A stretch of DNA of 64,000 nt from Barnesiella sp. An22 (GTDB lineage Bacteria > Bacteroidota > Bacteroidia > Bacteroidales > Barnesiellaceae), in NCBI RefSeq assembly GCF_002159975.1, contig NZ_NFJR01000013.1, forward strand, positions 1 to 64,000. Reading direction: 5' to 3'. The notes under the pieces are model-generated. The model did no database searches, was not told the DNA's origin, and saw only the letters and a program-made list of their open reading frames with translations. The translations under genes were made by a program, and so were the position numbers. Below, one piece after another: positions 26,791 to 36,062 of the stretch. Each line of letters begins with the position of its first letter. The first letter of the stretch is position 1.

Positions 26791-28017
26791 ATGAACGATG
26801 TAGATATAAATAGCTCCAAGTTGCCCGACTTCATCGTCCCCGGGGTCGGAGAGAGGAAAGAAGAGCCTATCAAGATAAAGGTCGTGGGCGTAGGTGGTGG
26901 TGGCGGAAACGCTGTCAACTACATGTATCGGCAGAATATTCAGGGCGTGAGTCTGGCCCTGTGCAATACCGATCCCCAGGCCATGTTCGACTCGCCGGTC
27001 CCCATCAAGGTGGCCATCGGCGACGAGGGTGCCGGCGGCGAGCCCGAGGAGGGCAAGCGCCTGGCCGAGGAGTATGAGAAACTGGACGGTCGCATCTCGT
27101 CCCTCTTCGAGGATGAGACCCGCATGGTATTCATCACCGCCGGTATGGGTGGAGGCACCGGTACGGGTGCCGGCCCGGTCGTGGCCCGCATCGCCAAGGA
27201 GAAGGGCATGCTCACGGTGGGTATCGTTACCATACCGTTCCTCTTCGAGGGCGAGCCCAAGATTCTGCAGGCCTTTGCCGGTGTCGAGGAGATGCGCAAG
27301 CACGTCGACGCCCTGCTGGTAATCAACAACGAGCGTCTGTGCAAAATCTATCCCGACCTCTCGTGGACCAATGCCTTCTCCAAAGCCGATGATGCCCTGG
27401 CCAACGCGGCCCGCAGCATTGCCGAGCTGGTGTCGAAGAACGGTAAGATAAACCTCGACTTTGCCGATGTGCGCACTACCCTGAAAAACGGAGGTGCCGC
27501 CGTCATCAGTACCGGCGAGGGCGAGGGTGAGCACCGCATGAGCAAGGCCATACAGAATGCACTCATCTCGCCGCTGCTCAAGGAGAGCGACATCTATGAC
27601 TCGGAGCGGGTGCTCTTCAACCTCTACTTCTCGCCCGAAGAGACCGACGAGTTGCGTATCGAAGAGGCCAAGGAGCTGAACGCCTTTATGACCCGCTTCA
27701 AGAAACGGGTGAAGGTAATCTGGGGCTATACCCACGATTCGTCGCTGGGCAAGAAGGTGCGCATCACGATTCTGGCCACCGGCTTCGAGGTATCGGACCT
27801 CACCTTCAAGGGCGAGTACGGCGGCGATGCCGACGAGCACATAGCCCAGTCGCAATACATCGTGCTGCGTCCCGACCAGCTCGACAACAACGCGTTGATC
27901 GAGAAGCTCGAGAATGCCCCGGCCTACGATCGGCCCAAAGACTTCCGCGACAATTTCGAGGGAGGCGAGAAGCGCAAGGAGGAGCCGACGAGCAACCGCC
28001 GTTCCATAAAGTTTTGA
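26791..28017 (+). CDS. ftsZ: Cell division protein FtsZ
   Basis: 408 residues. The tubulin signature is GMGGGTGTGAGPVVARIAKE, with the N-terminal GVGGGGGNAVNYM loop and the T7 loop NLDFADV. FtsZ forms the cytokinetic ring. The C-terminal linker is very short: the globular domain ends near residue 350 and only about 50 residues follow, ending SNRRSIKF. The charged helix at the end of the neighbouring FtsA may compensate, which is inference. Codon use and context are as for the rest of the dcw operon, and yqeY follows after 26 bases. Confidence 0.97.
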   Translation: MNDVDINSSKLPDFIVPGVGERKEEPIKIKVVGVGGGGGNAVNYMYRQNIQGVSLALCNTDPQAMFDSPVPIKVAIGDEGAGGEPEEGKRLAEEYEKLDGRISSLFEDETRMVFITAGMGGGTGTGAGPVVARIAKEKGMLTVGIVTIPFLFEGEPKILQAFAGVEEMRKHVDALLVINNERLCKIYPDLSWTNAFSKADDALANAARSIAELVSKNGKINLDFADVRTTLKNGGAAVISTGEGEGEHRMSKAIQNALISPLLKESDIYDSERVLFNLYFSPEETDELRIEEAKELNAFMTRFKKRVKVIWGYTHDSSLGKKVRITILATGFEVSDLTFKGEYGGDADEHIAQSQYIVLRPDQLDNNALIEKLENAPAYDRPKDFRDNFEGGEKRKEEPTSNRRSIKF

Positions 28018-28043
28018 TTGAAACCTGTAAAATAGTATAGATT

Positions 28044-28493
28044 ATGAATTTATTTGATCAGGTCAGCAACGACATCAAAAGTGCCATGCTGGCAAAAGAC
28101 AAGGTAAGACTCGAAGCCCTGCGGGGTATCAAGAAAGAGTTTCTCGAAGCAAAGACCGCCAAGGGTGCCGACGGCGAACTGTCGGACGAGACGGCGATGA
28201 AGATATTGGCCAAGATGGTAAAACAGCGCAAGGAGAGCGCACAGATTTATTCGGAGCAGAACCGCCCCGACTTGGCCGAACCCGAACTGGCCGAAGCTGC
28301 CGTTATCGAAACCTATCTGCCCAAACAGATGACCGACGAAGAGCTGACCGAAGCCCTCAAGGCCATCATTGCTCAGGTAGGTGCCACCAAACCGCAAGAG
28401 ATGGGCAAGGTGATGGGCGTGGCCTCCAAACAGTTGGCCGGTCGTGCCGACGGTCGTGCCATCTCGGCCAAAGTAAAAGAACTGTTGTCGTAA
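28044..28493 (+). CDS. GatB/YqeY domain protein
   Basis: 149 residues of the YqeY family: an N-terminal helical bundle (LFDQVSNDIKSAMLAKDKVR), the KQRKESAQIYSEQNRPDLAE segment, and a C-terminal GatB-like helix triplet ending GKVMGVASKQLAGRADGR. The domain resembles the tRNA-binding tail of the amidotransferase subunit GatB, but here it stands alone; its function is not established. It sits between ftsZ and serS, and the tRNA theme of the neighbour is suggestive only. Cytoplasmic, typical length. Confidence 0.9.
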   Translation: MNLFDQVSNDIKSAMLAKDKVRLEALRGIKKEFLEAKTAKGADGELSDETAMKILAKMVKQRKESAQIYSEQNRPDLAEPELAEAAVIETYLPKQMTDEELTEALKAIIAQVGATKPQEMGKVMGVASKQLAGRADGRAISAKVKELLS

Positions 28494-28522
28494 ACGAGAA
28501 TACAATATACGAAATTTAGACT

Positions 28523-29794
28523 ATGCTTACACTTAGTGTCATTAAAGAGAATCCCGAAGATGTGATTCGCCGGTTGGCTATCAAGCATTTCGACGGGAGA
28601 GAGGCTATCAACCGGGTACTCGAACTGGATAAAATCCGTCGCGCTTCGCAAGCCGAACTCGATGGCAAATTGGCCGAACTGAAAGGATTGGCCGCCCAGA
28701 CCGGGCAACTGATGAAAGCCGGAAAGAAAGAGGAGGCCGAGGCCGTGAAAGCTCAGACGGCTGCCATCAAGGAGTCGACCAAAGCGCTCGAAGAGTCGAT
28801 GGTATCGGCCGAGAAAGAGATTACCGATATTTTGTTGACTGTCCCCAACCTGCCTTATGCCGGTGTGCCCGAGGGACGTACCGCTGCCGACAACATTGTC
28901 GAGAAGACCGGTGGCGTGATGCCCAACCTGCCCGAGGATGCTCTGCCTCACTGGGAGTTGGCCAAGAAATACGACCTTATCGATTTCGAATTGGGCGTGA
29001 AGATTACCGGTGCCGGATTCCCCGTCTACAAAGGCAAGGGTGCCCGCCTGCAACGCGCCTTGATTTCGTTCTTCCTCGACGCCGCCCGTGAGGCCGGATA
29101 CCTGGAGATACAGCCGCCTTATGTGGTGAATGCCGCATCGGGTTACGGCACGGGACAGCTGCCCGACAAAGAGGGTCAGATGTACCACTGCAACGAGGAT
29201 GACCTCTACCTGATTCCTACCGCCGAGGTACCGGTGACCAACCTCTACCGCGACGTGATTTTCAACGAGAGCGACCTGCCTATCAAGAATACCGCCTACT
29301 CGGCTTGCTTCCGCCGCGAAGCCGGTTCGTACGGCAAAGACGTGCGCGGTCTGAACCGTCTGCACCAGTTCGACAAGGTAGAGATTGTACAGATACAGCA
29401 CCCCGACCACTCGTACGAGGCTCTCGAGGAGATGAAGGACCACGTGCAAAGTCTGGTCGAGCGTCTCGAATTGCCCTGGCACATCCTGCGTCTGTGCGGT
29501 GGCGACATGAGTTTCACCTCGGCCATCACCTTCGACTTCGAGGTATTCTCGGCTGCTCAGAAACGCTGGCTCGAGGTTAGCTCGGTTTCCAACTTCGAAA
29601 GCTACCAGGCCAACCGTCTGCACTGTCGTTACCGCGGTGCCGACAAGAAGATGCACCTGTGCCACACCCTCAACGGTAGTGCACTGGCTTTGCCGCGTAT
29701 CGTGGCAGCTCTGCTCGAAAACAACCAGACCCCCGAGGGTATCAAGATACCTAAGGTGCTGGTTCCCTACTGCGGTTTCGACATCATCGACTGA
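28523..29794 (+). CDS. serS: Seryl-tRNA synthetase
   Basis: 423 residues. An N-terminal antiparallel coiled-coil arm (about 30-100) binds the long variable arm of tRNA-Ser. The class II core shows motif 2 (CFRREAGSYGKDVRGLNRLH) and motif 3 (LNGSALALPRIVAALLENNQ). It charges tRNA-Ser and tRNA-Sec in the cytoplasm. The gene follows yqeY after 29 bases and is the last gene of this co-directional block; a GC-rich terminator hairpin follows at 29835-29864. Length and motifs are complete. Confidence 0.97.
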   Translation: MLTLSVIKENPEDVIRRLAIKHFDGREAINRVLELDKIRRASQAELDGKLAELKGLAAQTGQLMKAGKKEEAEAVKAQTAAIKESTKALEESMVSAEKEITDILLTVPNLPYAGVPEGRTAADNIVEKTGGVMPNLPEDALPHWELAKKYDLIDFELGVKITGAGFPVYKGKGARLQRALISFFLDAAREAGYLEIQPPYVVNAASGYGTGQLPDKEGQMYHCNEDDLYLIPTAEVPVTNLYRDVIFNESDLPIKNTAYSACFRREAGSYGKDVRGLNRLHQFDKVEIVQIQHPDHSYEALEEMKDHVQSLVERLELPWHILRLCGGDMSFTSAITFDFEVFSAAQKRWLEVSSVSNFESYQANRLHCRYRGADKKMHLCHTLNGSALALPRIVAALLENNQTPEGIKIPKVLVPYCGFDIID

Positions 29795-29834
29795 TTGCCT
29801 GCGGCCTTGGTGCCGGGACAAACATAGATACACA

Positions 29835-29864
29835 AGGGGTGTCCCATTCTTTTGGGGCGCCCCT
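29835..29864 (+). terminator. Terminator after serS
   Basis: AGGGGTGTCCC (29835-29845) pairs with GGGGCGCCCCT (29854-29864), an 11-bp stem with two G-T pairs and loop ATTCTTTT, followed by GTCGTTTGTATTG. It closes the dcw-yqeY-serS block. Confidence 0.6.
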
Positions 29865-29924
29865 GTCGTTTGTATTGTGGGGTCAAAAACTTACCGAAGT
29901 TATCGCCCATACGAAACAATTCAT

Positions 29925-29932
29925 TAACTTTG
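29925..29932 (+). promoter_or_regulatory. Predicted -7 box for the GH84 gene, with a structured leader
   Basis: TAACTTTG fits the -7 consensus. The ~130-nt leader contains nested inverted repeats: TCTCTG (29934) with CAGAGA (about 29985), enclosing GCATGG/CCATGC. No -33 box is clear. Confidence 0.42.
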
Positions 29933-30069
29933 TCTCTGACGAGTATGGCGAGTGCAGCTTGCATGGCTTTGCATCTCCATGCGACAGAGATATGGCGATT
30001 GTCGCTAATTGCCAAATTTTCAGATGACTATAACCTGCTGATACCTGTTAACCGAAATTCTATAATCCC

Positions 30070-33000
30070 ATGAAAAAAGTCTTGTTACTGCTTGTATGTC
30101 TGATAGGTATGACTTTGGCTCATGCCCAGACCTATACCATTTATCCCATTCCCCAGCAGACGACCGAAGGAAGTGGCACGGTGGAGTTGACACCGACCAT
30201 CAACGTGGTTTGCGGCTCGGGCATCGGTCGTGTGACCAAGGACCGTATCCAGGAGGTGCTGGAGGGGGCCGGGTACACCTTCCAACTGAGTGAGTCGGCT
30301 TCGTCCGAGTTGACCAACCTGTATGTAGGCGTGGCCGGGTCGGGCGATGTGGCAGATTCCTATGCCACAAGCCAGGGTGTCTCCAAGGAGGTGTTCACCG
30401 AGGCGCCCAACCGCTTTGACGCCCATGTGATGCAGATTGCCGACGGCAACATCGTGGTGCTGGGCAATGGCGAGCGTTCGGAATACTATGCCTTCGCCAC
30501 CCTGGAGCAGATTCTGGAGCAGGCCGCAGGGACTGCGCTGCACGAGGTGACTTATGAAGACTACTCTCACTGCCAGTGGCGTGGTGCAATCGAGGGATTC
30601 TATGGCAACCCCTATTCGGTGGATGCACACTGCAGCCTGTTCGAGTTCTTCAAGCGTTTCAAGATGAACGTCTTCATCTATGCGCCCAAGATGGACCCTT
30701 ATCACCTGGGCTATTGGACCGAGGAGTATCCGACAGAGATCACTGAAGAGCAACGCCGCATGGGGTGGATCACGCAAGATGACGTGCGCCGCATGGCCGA
30801 GACTGCTCGGGCTTGCAACGTACACTTCGTCTGGGCTGCCCATCCGGGTCTGGCTCCCGGCGGACAAGTGTCGATGGACTTCTCCAGCACGGCGACGGTG
30901 GATGAAGGCGTGGAGCTGCTGATGCAGAAATACCACCACATGTACGACCTGGGCGTGCGTGCTTTCAGTGTATGTATCGACGATATGGATCGCAACCCGT
31001 CGGCACAGATGCAGGCTCACCTGCCCGACCAGACGCAGAAGCGGCTGAAGGAGGAGTTCCCCAGCCAGGCTGAGGACGAGAAGATTGCACCCCTTTTCTA
31101 TGTTCCTGCCACATACGCTCTGATGTATCAGGGAGCAGCTTCCTATCTGACTCAGATGGCAAGTGTTGACAAGGACGTGGTCATCGGTTTCACCGGTTAT
31201 GCCGTATGCGGCGACCTGGACAAGAAGGATTGCGATGCGATGGCGGGCTACATAGGACGCAACCCGCTGTTCTGGTGGAATGCGACGGTCAACGACAACA
31301 ACGACGACCGCCTCTACATGCGCGAACTCACGGCTCACTACAGCCTCGTTCCCGAGAAGGGGGGCATCAGCACCTTGGGCGGTGTCATTCTCAACCCCGA
31401 GAAGCAGTCGCAGGCTGCCAAGGTGGGGCTGTTCGGCCTGGCAGACTATTGCTGGAATCCCAATCAGTTCGACGTGACGCAAAACTGGAACGACTGCTTC
31501 GACTACCTGGCCGAAGCGGGCGATACCGAGACGGCGAACCAGATACGGCTGTTTGCCCGCTATACCGATGCTATCTATGAAGATCAGGAGATTATCGACC
31601 TCTATGAGGCATTCAAGTCGAAATACAGCGACGGCAACTTCCCGGCAGAGGGCGTGGCCATCCGCGAGGAGATGGCCCGGTTGCAAGCCGCTTGCGAATA
31701 TATCGAAACCGTGATGGCAAACAGCGACAACCGAGACTACCGCCTGTTCGCCACCGATGTCAAGGCCTGGTGTGCCAAGTTGAAGGCTTACGCCACTATC
31801 ATCCAGAAGTCGCTCGACCTGCTCGAAAATGGTGAGTCGATGAGCCGCTCCGACTCTTGGACATCGTTTGCAAGCATCATTTCGCTCTATACGGGTTTGG
31901 GCATCGAGCCGCAGTATTTTATCTCCGAGCTCGAGGGCTACGGCACCGACTCGCACGTGGTGAGCTATGAGGTGCATCCGGCCAACTCTTACACCCGTCC
32001 GTTTGTGGACTATCTGTATGAGACCCTGGGCGCCAACCTGCCCGGTGACTGGCCGGAACCCGAGCAGGCGCAGGTTGTCACCAATCTGGACCCGGCGGCT
32101 TTCAACCTGACTGTGACGGATGCCGGGGCCACACTTTCGGGGCTGAGCGGTGTCGAGTTGGCCGGGGGCGATTACGTGGGCCTCTACCTCGGGGCTATCG
32201 AGAAGGTGGCAGTCGGCGAGATGGAGTTGCCTGAAGGGGTGACCTTCGAGACCTCGATCAATGGCAAGATATGGACTCCAGCCACTCTGCCCGTGTCGTC
32301 GCAGAATGCGGCCTACGTTCGTCTGGTTCGCAGCACTGCCGGCGGCGAGGCGGAATCGCTTGGCTTTGATGTTCTGACCGTCTCCTTGTCGTCGGGCGCA
32401 ATCGTCGTACCCACTCCGGCTATTACGTCAAACCTGAAGGTCTACACCGATGGTAATGTCTCTTATCCCCTCGAGCTGGCTGTCGATGGCAACACCGGTA
32501 CTTTCTTCTGGAGTGGTGAGAACACGGCAGCGGGGCACTACATCCAGCTCGACTATGGCGATGTCTACTCGATCGACAACGTCACCCTCGTCTTCACGGG
32601 CAAAGACATCCTTTCCGGTACGGCCGATATTCAACTCTCTACCGACGCCAACGAATGGACTACCATAGCACAATACAGCCACGGCAGTCTGGTCAATAAT
32701 CGTTATACCTGTGCAGCCAATGGTACCAATGCCCGATATGTCCGCCTGATGGTAACCAGTGTCGAAGGTTCGTTCTGGATGCAGCTGGCCGAATTTTCCT
32801 GCTCTGTGGCAGGTGCTACCTCCGAGATAGGCAAACCCACACCCAGCACTTCGCTCGGCACCTACCAGAGTTATAATATCGGCAATATCGTGGACGGTAA
32901 CTCCGGTACGCACTTCTGGAGCAACGCCGAGCCGCAGGTGGGCGACTGGTTGCAACTCGAGTATGCCGAGCCACATTCTATTTTTGAGATAACGGTTACC

Positions 33001-33852
33001 TTCATGGAGAACGACCAGCTCATCGGCAGCGGAGAGTTTCAGGTGTCGTTGGACGGGCAGAGCTGGACAAAGGTGGCAGCCTACGACAGTGGCGGCATCA
33101 ACGCCAACACCCACTCATTCACCACCAATGCCAATGGCGCTACGGGCAAGTATCTCCGCCTGTATATTACCAATGTCATCGGCAGCTATTGGCTCAAGGT
33201 GGCAGAGTTCGGTTGTGTCATGGCAGACCGTGTGACACAGACTACCGACCACAACCAGGCCATGATTTCGGCCTTGTCCGACAAGAACATGATTACCAAC
33301 TATCGAGCCGAAGAGGCCGGTTATGTGGAACACACCTTCATCGAGAATATGGACATCGAGGCCGTTGAGATTTACCACAACACCACCTTCGATGCCAACT
33401 ACGAATTGCCTGCCGTCTCGCTCTACGATGGCTCTCAATGGGTGGAAGCCGGAACACTCGACCACCTGGCCACCGTCATCGACACGCGTGACTACGAGAT
33501 GGTGACGGCCGTGCGCATCGAGTGGAACGAGCACAATATCCCGACCCTCTACGAGATTATCCCGTCGGGCGAATACAAGGAACCGCAAGGCACCGGCATT
33601 ACCGAGTTGGCCGGGGAGAGTGCTGACGATACCGTCCGGGTCTATACCTATGGTGGTCGGCTTGTCGTGAGCGGTCAGACGATGCTGAGTGCCGTCCGCA
33701 TTTATGACCTCTATGGACGGTTGCTCCATCAGTCGGCTCCCGATGCGACCAGCTTCACGCTCGACCTCGGTGCCTCAACTCCGGCCATCCTGGTTGTTCA
33801 GGTGGTCGACGAGTCGGGTACCATCACTACGGCCAAGGTGGTAAGACGTTGA
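30070..33852 (+). CDS. Secreted GH84 beta-N-acetylglucosaminidase with two CBM32-like domains and T9SS tail
   Basis: 1260 residues. A signal peptide ends AHAQ. The GH84 unit follows: an N-terminal alpha/beta domain (about 25-150), then the catalytic barrel starting WRGAIEGFYGNPYSV, with the catalytic aspartate pair D304-D305 in VCIDDMDRN. A helical domain follows to about 620. Two F5/8 type C (CBM32-like) modules lie at about 790-915 and 935-1065, recognisable from VDGNTGTFFWSGE and VDGNSGTHFWSN. The C-terminal ~65 residues (VRIYDLYGRLLHQS to KVVRR) resemble a T9SS sorting domain, so surface display is likely. Members remove terminal beta-GlcNAc from mucins, hyaluronan or glycoproteins. It is alone between two terminators. 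Confidence 0.9.
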   Translation: MKKVLLLLVCLIGMTLAHAQTYTIYPIPQQTTEGSGTVELTPTINVVCGSGIGRVTKDRIQEVLEGAGYTFQLSESASSELTNLYVGVAGSGDVADSYATSQGVSKEVFTEAPNRFDAHVMQIADGNIVVLGNGERSEYYAFATLEQILEQAAGTALHEVTYEDYSHCQWRGAIEGFYGNPYSVDAHCSLFEFFKRFKMNVFIYAPKMDPYHLGYWTEEYPTEITEEQRRMGWITQDDVRRMAETARACNVHFVWAAHPGLAPGGQVSMDFSSTATVDEGVELLMQKYHHMYDLGVRAFSVCIDDMDRNPSAQMQAHLPDQTQKRLKEEFPSQAEDEKIAPLFYVPATYALMYQGAASYLTQMASVDKDVVIGFTGYAVCGDLDKKDCDAMAGYIGRNPLFWWNATVNDNNDDRLYMRELTAHYSLVPEKGGISTLGGVILNPEKQSQAAKVGLFGLADYCWNPNQFDVTQNWNDCFDYLAEAGDTETANQIRLFARYTDAIYEDQEIIDLYEAFKSKYSDGNFPAEGVAIREEMARLQAACEYIETVMANSDNRDYRLFATDVKAWCAKLKAYATIIQKSLDLLENGESMSRSDSWTSFASIISLYTGLGIEPQYFISELEGYGTDSHVVSYEVHPANSYTRPFVDYLYETLGANLPGDWPEPEQAQVVTNLDPAAFNLTVTDAGATLSGLSGVELAGGDYVGLYLGAIEKVAVGEMELPEGVTFETSINGKIWTPATLPVSSQNAAYVRLVRSTAGGEAESLGFDVLTVSLSSGAIVVPTPAITSNLKVYTDGNVSYPLELAVDGNTGTFFWSGENTAAGHYIQLDYGDVYSIDNVTLVFTGKDILSGTADIQLSTDANEWTTIAQYSHGSLVNNRYTCAANGTNARYVRLMVTSVEGSFWMQLAEFSCSVAGATSEIGKPTPSTSLGTYQSYNIGNIVDGNSGTHFWSNAEPQVGDWLQLEYAEPHSIFEITVTFMENDQLIGSGEFQVSLDGQSWTKVAAYDSGGINANTHSFTTNANGATGKYLRLYITNVIGSYWLKVAEFGCVMADRVTQTTDHNQAMISALSDKNMITNYRAEEAGYVEHTFIENMDIEAVEIYHNTTFDANYELPAVSLYDGSQWVEAGTLDHLATVIDTRDYEMVTAVRIEWNEHNIPTLYEIIPSGEYKEPQGTGITELAGESADDTVRVYTYGGRLVVSGQTMLSAVRIYDLYGRLLHQSAPDATSFTLDLGASTPAILVVQVVDESGTITTAKVVRR

Positions 33853-33889
33853 TTCCGTGGCTTCTGTGCCGGTTGTGAACATAAAGTAA

Positions 33890-33921
33890 ACCAGGGCTGC
33901 CTCATGCGAGGCAGCCCTGGT
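33890..33921 (+). terminator. Strong terminator after the GH84 gene
   Basis: A perfect 14-bp stem ACCAGGGCTGCCTC/GAGGCAGCCCTGGT with loop ATGC, followed by AGTTTTTAT. It also lies past the stop of the convergent RNase H gene. Confidence 0.8.
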
Positions 33922-33957
33922 AGTTTTTATAGGAATGAAAAAAATAATCGAGAGGGT

Positions 33958-34599
33958 CTATTTGCGCCCGAAGTCGGCCGGGATTTCGCCCCACCGCTCG
34001 GTCTCCCATTTGATGATGGGGTTGGTGTAGGTGTGGGTCTGCAGCCATCGTTCGGCCCGGGCGATGAGGTTGAAGATGGGGGCGTTGACGGCGTTTTGGG
34101 TCAGTTTGGTCTTGCACTTCTTTTGCCGCACCCAGGCGATGGCGTTGCGGCTGTCGGAGTAGACGGGGATGGCAGAGCCGCGCTGGTGCAGATAGGCCAG
34201 CCCGTGAACGAGGGCCAGAAACTCGCCTATGTTGTTGGTGCCCTGCATCATGGGGCCCACGTGGAAGAGCTCGATGCCCGATTTCGTGTCGACACCGCGA
34301 TACTCCATGTGGCCGGGATTTCCGCTGCAGGCGGCATCGACGGCCAGGCTGTCGGCAATGACCTCGGGACTGAGTCGGGGAGCTTCGAGCTTGTCGCGCG
34401 AGCGTTCGCCTATTTTGCGCAAGACGCCCGAGAAGTCGTCGGGGATATTGCGGAAGGCTTCGGTGGCCGCTTCGAGGCTGTCGAAACTTTTGTACTTGGC
34501 TCCTTTGAAGTTGTCGACCTGCTCTTTGCACGCTTCCCACGAGTCGAAGATGCCCCGGGCCCGACCTTCCCACACGACATAGTATTTGTATTTGGCCAT
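33958..34599 (-). CDS. Viroplasmin-RNase H1 family protein
   Basis: 213 residues. The N-terminal ~50 residues (KYYVVWEGRARGIFDSWEAC, then VDNFKGAKYKSF) form the caulimovirus viroplasmin/RNase H1 hybrid-binding domain. The catalytic domain shows the carboxylates AVDAACSGNPG, GTNNIGEFLALVHGL, VYSDSRNAIAW and a late Asp in ADFGRK. It degrades RNA in RNA-DNA hybrids in the cytoplasm. This two-domain form is common in Bacteroidetes. The gene is divergent from the TPR lipoprotein gene and has its own -7 box (34628-34635) 29 bases before the ATG. Confidence 0.9.
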   Translation of the reverse strand: MAKYKYYVVWEGRARGIFDSWEACKEQVDNFKGAKYKSFDSLEAATEAFRNIPDDFSGVLRKIGERSRDKLEAPRLSPEVIADSLAVDAACSGNPGHMEYRGVDTKSGIELFHVGPMMQGTNNIGEFLALVHGLAYLHQRGSAIPVYSDSRNAIAWVRQKKCKTKLTQNAVNAPIFNLIARAERWLQTHTYTNPIIKWETERWGEIPADFGRK

Positions 34600-34627
34600 A
34601 ATTGAAATCTCATTTGGTTGTCTGGTG

Positions 34628-34656
34628 CAAAAATAGGGAAATTTATCGTATCTTTA
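34628..34656. promoter_or_regulatory. Divergent -7 boxes for RNase H (minus) and the TPR lipoprotein (plus)
   Basis: Minus-strand TATTTTTG at 34635-34628 followed by C faces the RNase H gene. Plus-strand TATCTTTA at 34649-34656 faces the TPR lipoprotein gene. Neither has a clear -33 box. Confidence 0.42.
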
Positions 34657-34734
34657 CACGGCTTAGTGCGGCAATCGCAATCCGGCAGCCCGGTCTTGGA
34701 GCCGGAACGGGTGCCGTGAATGGAGGAAATGAAG

Positions 34735-35439
34735 ATGAGAAAAATCGTCATGTGTGGTATCGTGGGGGCCGTTTTGTGGGGACTCGTTGCCTGTGCCCCC
34801 GGCAAAAGCGACCGGGAGGAGAGCACCCGCCTGTATGAAGAGGCGGTATCGATGCTCTCGGGCGACGGAGTGTCCATCGCCGATTGCAGGGTAGCCCAGA
34901 GGTTGCTCGAACAGGCTCTCGAGGCCGACGACGGAAATATCGACGTCTACTTCGGGAAGGTGCTCAACGAGTTGAATCTGTGGCTCCCCGACAGTGCCTA
35001 CCGCACGGCGACCACCGCTATCGAGAAGATAGGACCCGACGGGAAGAACCGTTTGAAGGCCTATTTCTATACGGTGAAGGGATTCATCGCCTACGACCGG
35101 GGCGACGAGGCCGATGCCCGTGCCCAGTTGTCGCAGGCACTGGTGCTCTACGAATCGTATTTGAAGGAGGAGCCAGCCAACCTGGACTATCTGCTCAACA
35201 AGGCCGTGCTGCTGTCGGGCCTCGAGGGGCGGGAGAAGGCACTCGAGTTTATCGCGGGGCTGCCGGTGAAGGAGGCCGACCGGCAGATGCTCACCGAGAG
35301 CCTGGCCGGGTTCGAGTTCAGCCAGTTCGGCGAGACGTGGCGGGCCAAGCACCGGGCTCTGGTGACCGGTGGCGAACTGGCCGTCGAGGCGGACCCCGGC
35401 AGGAATACCGATACTCTATCTTATACCCAACAACCATGA
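34735..35439 (+). CDS. TPR-repeat lipoprotein
   Basis: 234 residues. The signal peptide ends in the lipobox GLVAC, so the product is lipid-anchored. The rest is helical, with tetratricopeptide-like repeats (for example AQRLLEQALEADDGNIDVYF and ALVLYESYLKEEPANLDYLL). TPR proteins serve as scaffolds; the partner is unknown. The ATG at 34735 is chosen because GGAGG at 34722-34726 is 8 bases upstream, whereas the in-frame ATG at 34720 overlaps that site. The stop overlaps the aroK ATG (ATGA), so the two are translated together. Confidence 0.78.
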   Translation: MRKIVMCGIVGAVLWGLVACAPGKSDREESTRLYEEAVSMLSGDGVSIADCRVAQRLLEQALEADDGNIDVYFGKVLNELNLWLPDSAYRTATTAIEKIGPDGKNRLKAYFYTVKGFIAYDRGDEADARAQLSQALVLYESYLKEEPANLDYLLNKAVLLSGLEGREKALEFIAGLPVKEADRQMLTESLAGFEFSQFGETWRAKHRALVTGGELAVEADPGRNTDTLSYTQQP

Positions 35440-35987
35440 AGCCTGTTTTTTTAGTGGGATATATGGCAGCCGGCAAGACCACCCTGGGCCGGCGGGCCGC
35501 TCAGCTCCTCGATGTGGAGTTCATCGATCTCGACGCCTATATCGAGGCCCGGTATCGCAAGCAGGTCTCCGACCTCTTTGCCGAGCGGGGCGAAGCGGGA
35601 TTCCGCGACATCGAGCGACGCATGCTGCACGAGGTGGCCGAGTTCGACAACGTGTTGGTGGCGACGGGCGGGGGTACCCCCTGCTTCTTCGACAATATGG
35701 AGTATATGCGCAGTCGGGGTGTCACGGTCTATCTGTCGGCTTCGATACCGACGTTGTGCCGGCGGTTGTTGCGGGCGCGGGTCAAGCGGCCCCTGGTGGC
35801 CGGCAAGACGGCCGAAGAGCTGGACGATTGCATCGCCGGGATGCTGGCGCAGCGCGAGCCCTACTATCGGCAGGCCGATTACACCTTCGATGCCGAGCAG
35901 TACGAGTCGACCCATTCGGTCGACGAGGCGGTGCAGCGGCTCTCGCAACTGATGCGGGGAGAGGCCGGCGATGAGTCTGCCGAATAA
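35436..35987 (+). CDS. aroK: Shikimate kinase
   Basis: 183 residues. Walker A is GYMAAGKTTLGRRAA, the shikimate-binding block is IDLDAYIEARY and ERGEAGFRDIE, the GGG motif is VATGGGTPCF, and the LID Arg lies in RVKRPLV. It phosphorylates shikimate with ATP in the aromatic amino acid pathway, in the cytoplasm. The start overlaps the stop of the TPR lipoprotein gene by 4 bases. Length is typical for a single-domain enzyme. Confidence 0.93.
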   Translation: MKPVFLVGYMAAGKTTLGRRAAQLLDVEFIDLDAYIEARYRKQVSDLFAERGEAGFRDIERRMLHEVAEFDNVLVATGGGTPCFFDNMEYMRSRGVTVYLSASIPTLCRRLLRARVKRPLVAGKTAEELDDCIAGMLAQREPYYRQADYTFDAEQYESTHSVDEAVQRLSQLMRGEAGDESAE

Positions 35988-36062
35988 ACCGGGCAGGCCG
36001 AACCGTTTTATCAAGGATATTTGTATATTAGTACCGATAAATCTAATTAAACAGAAAAAGCT

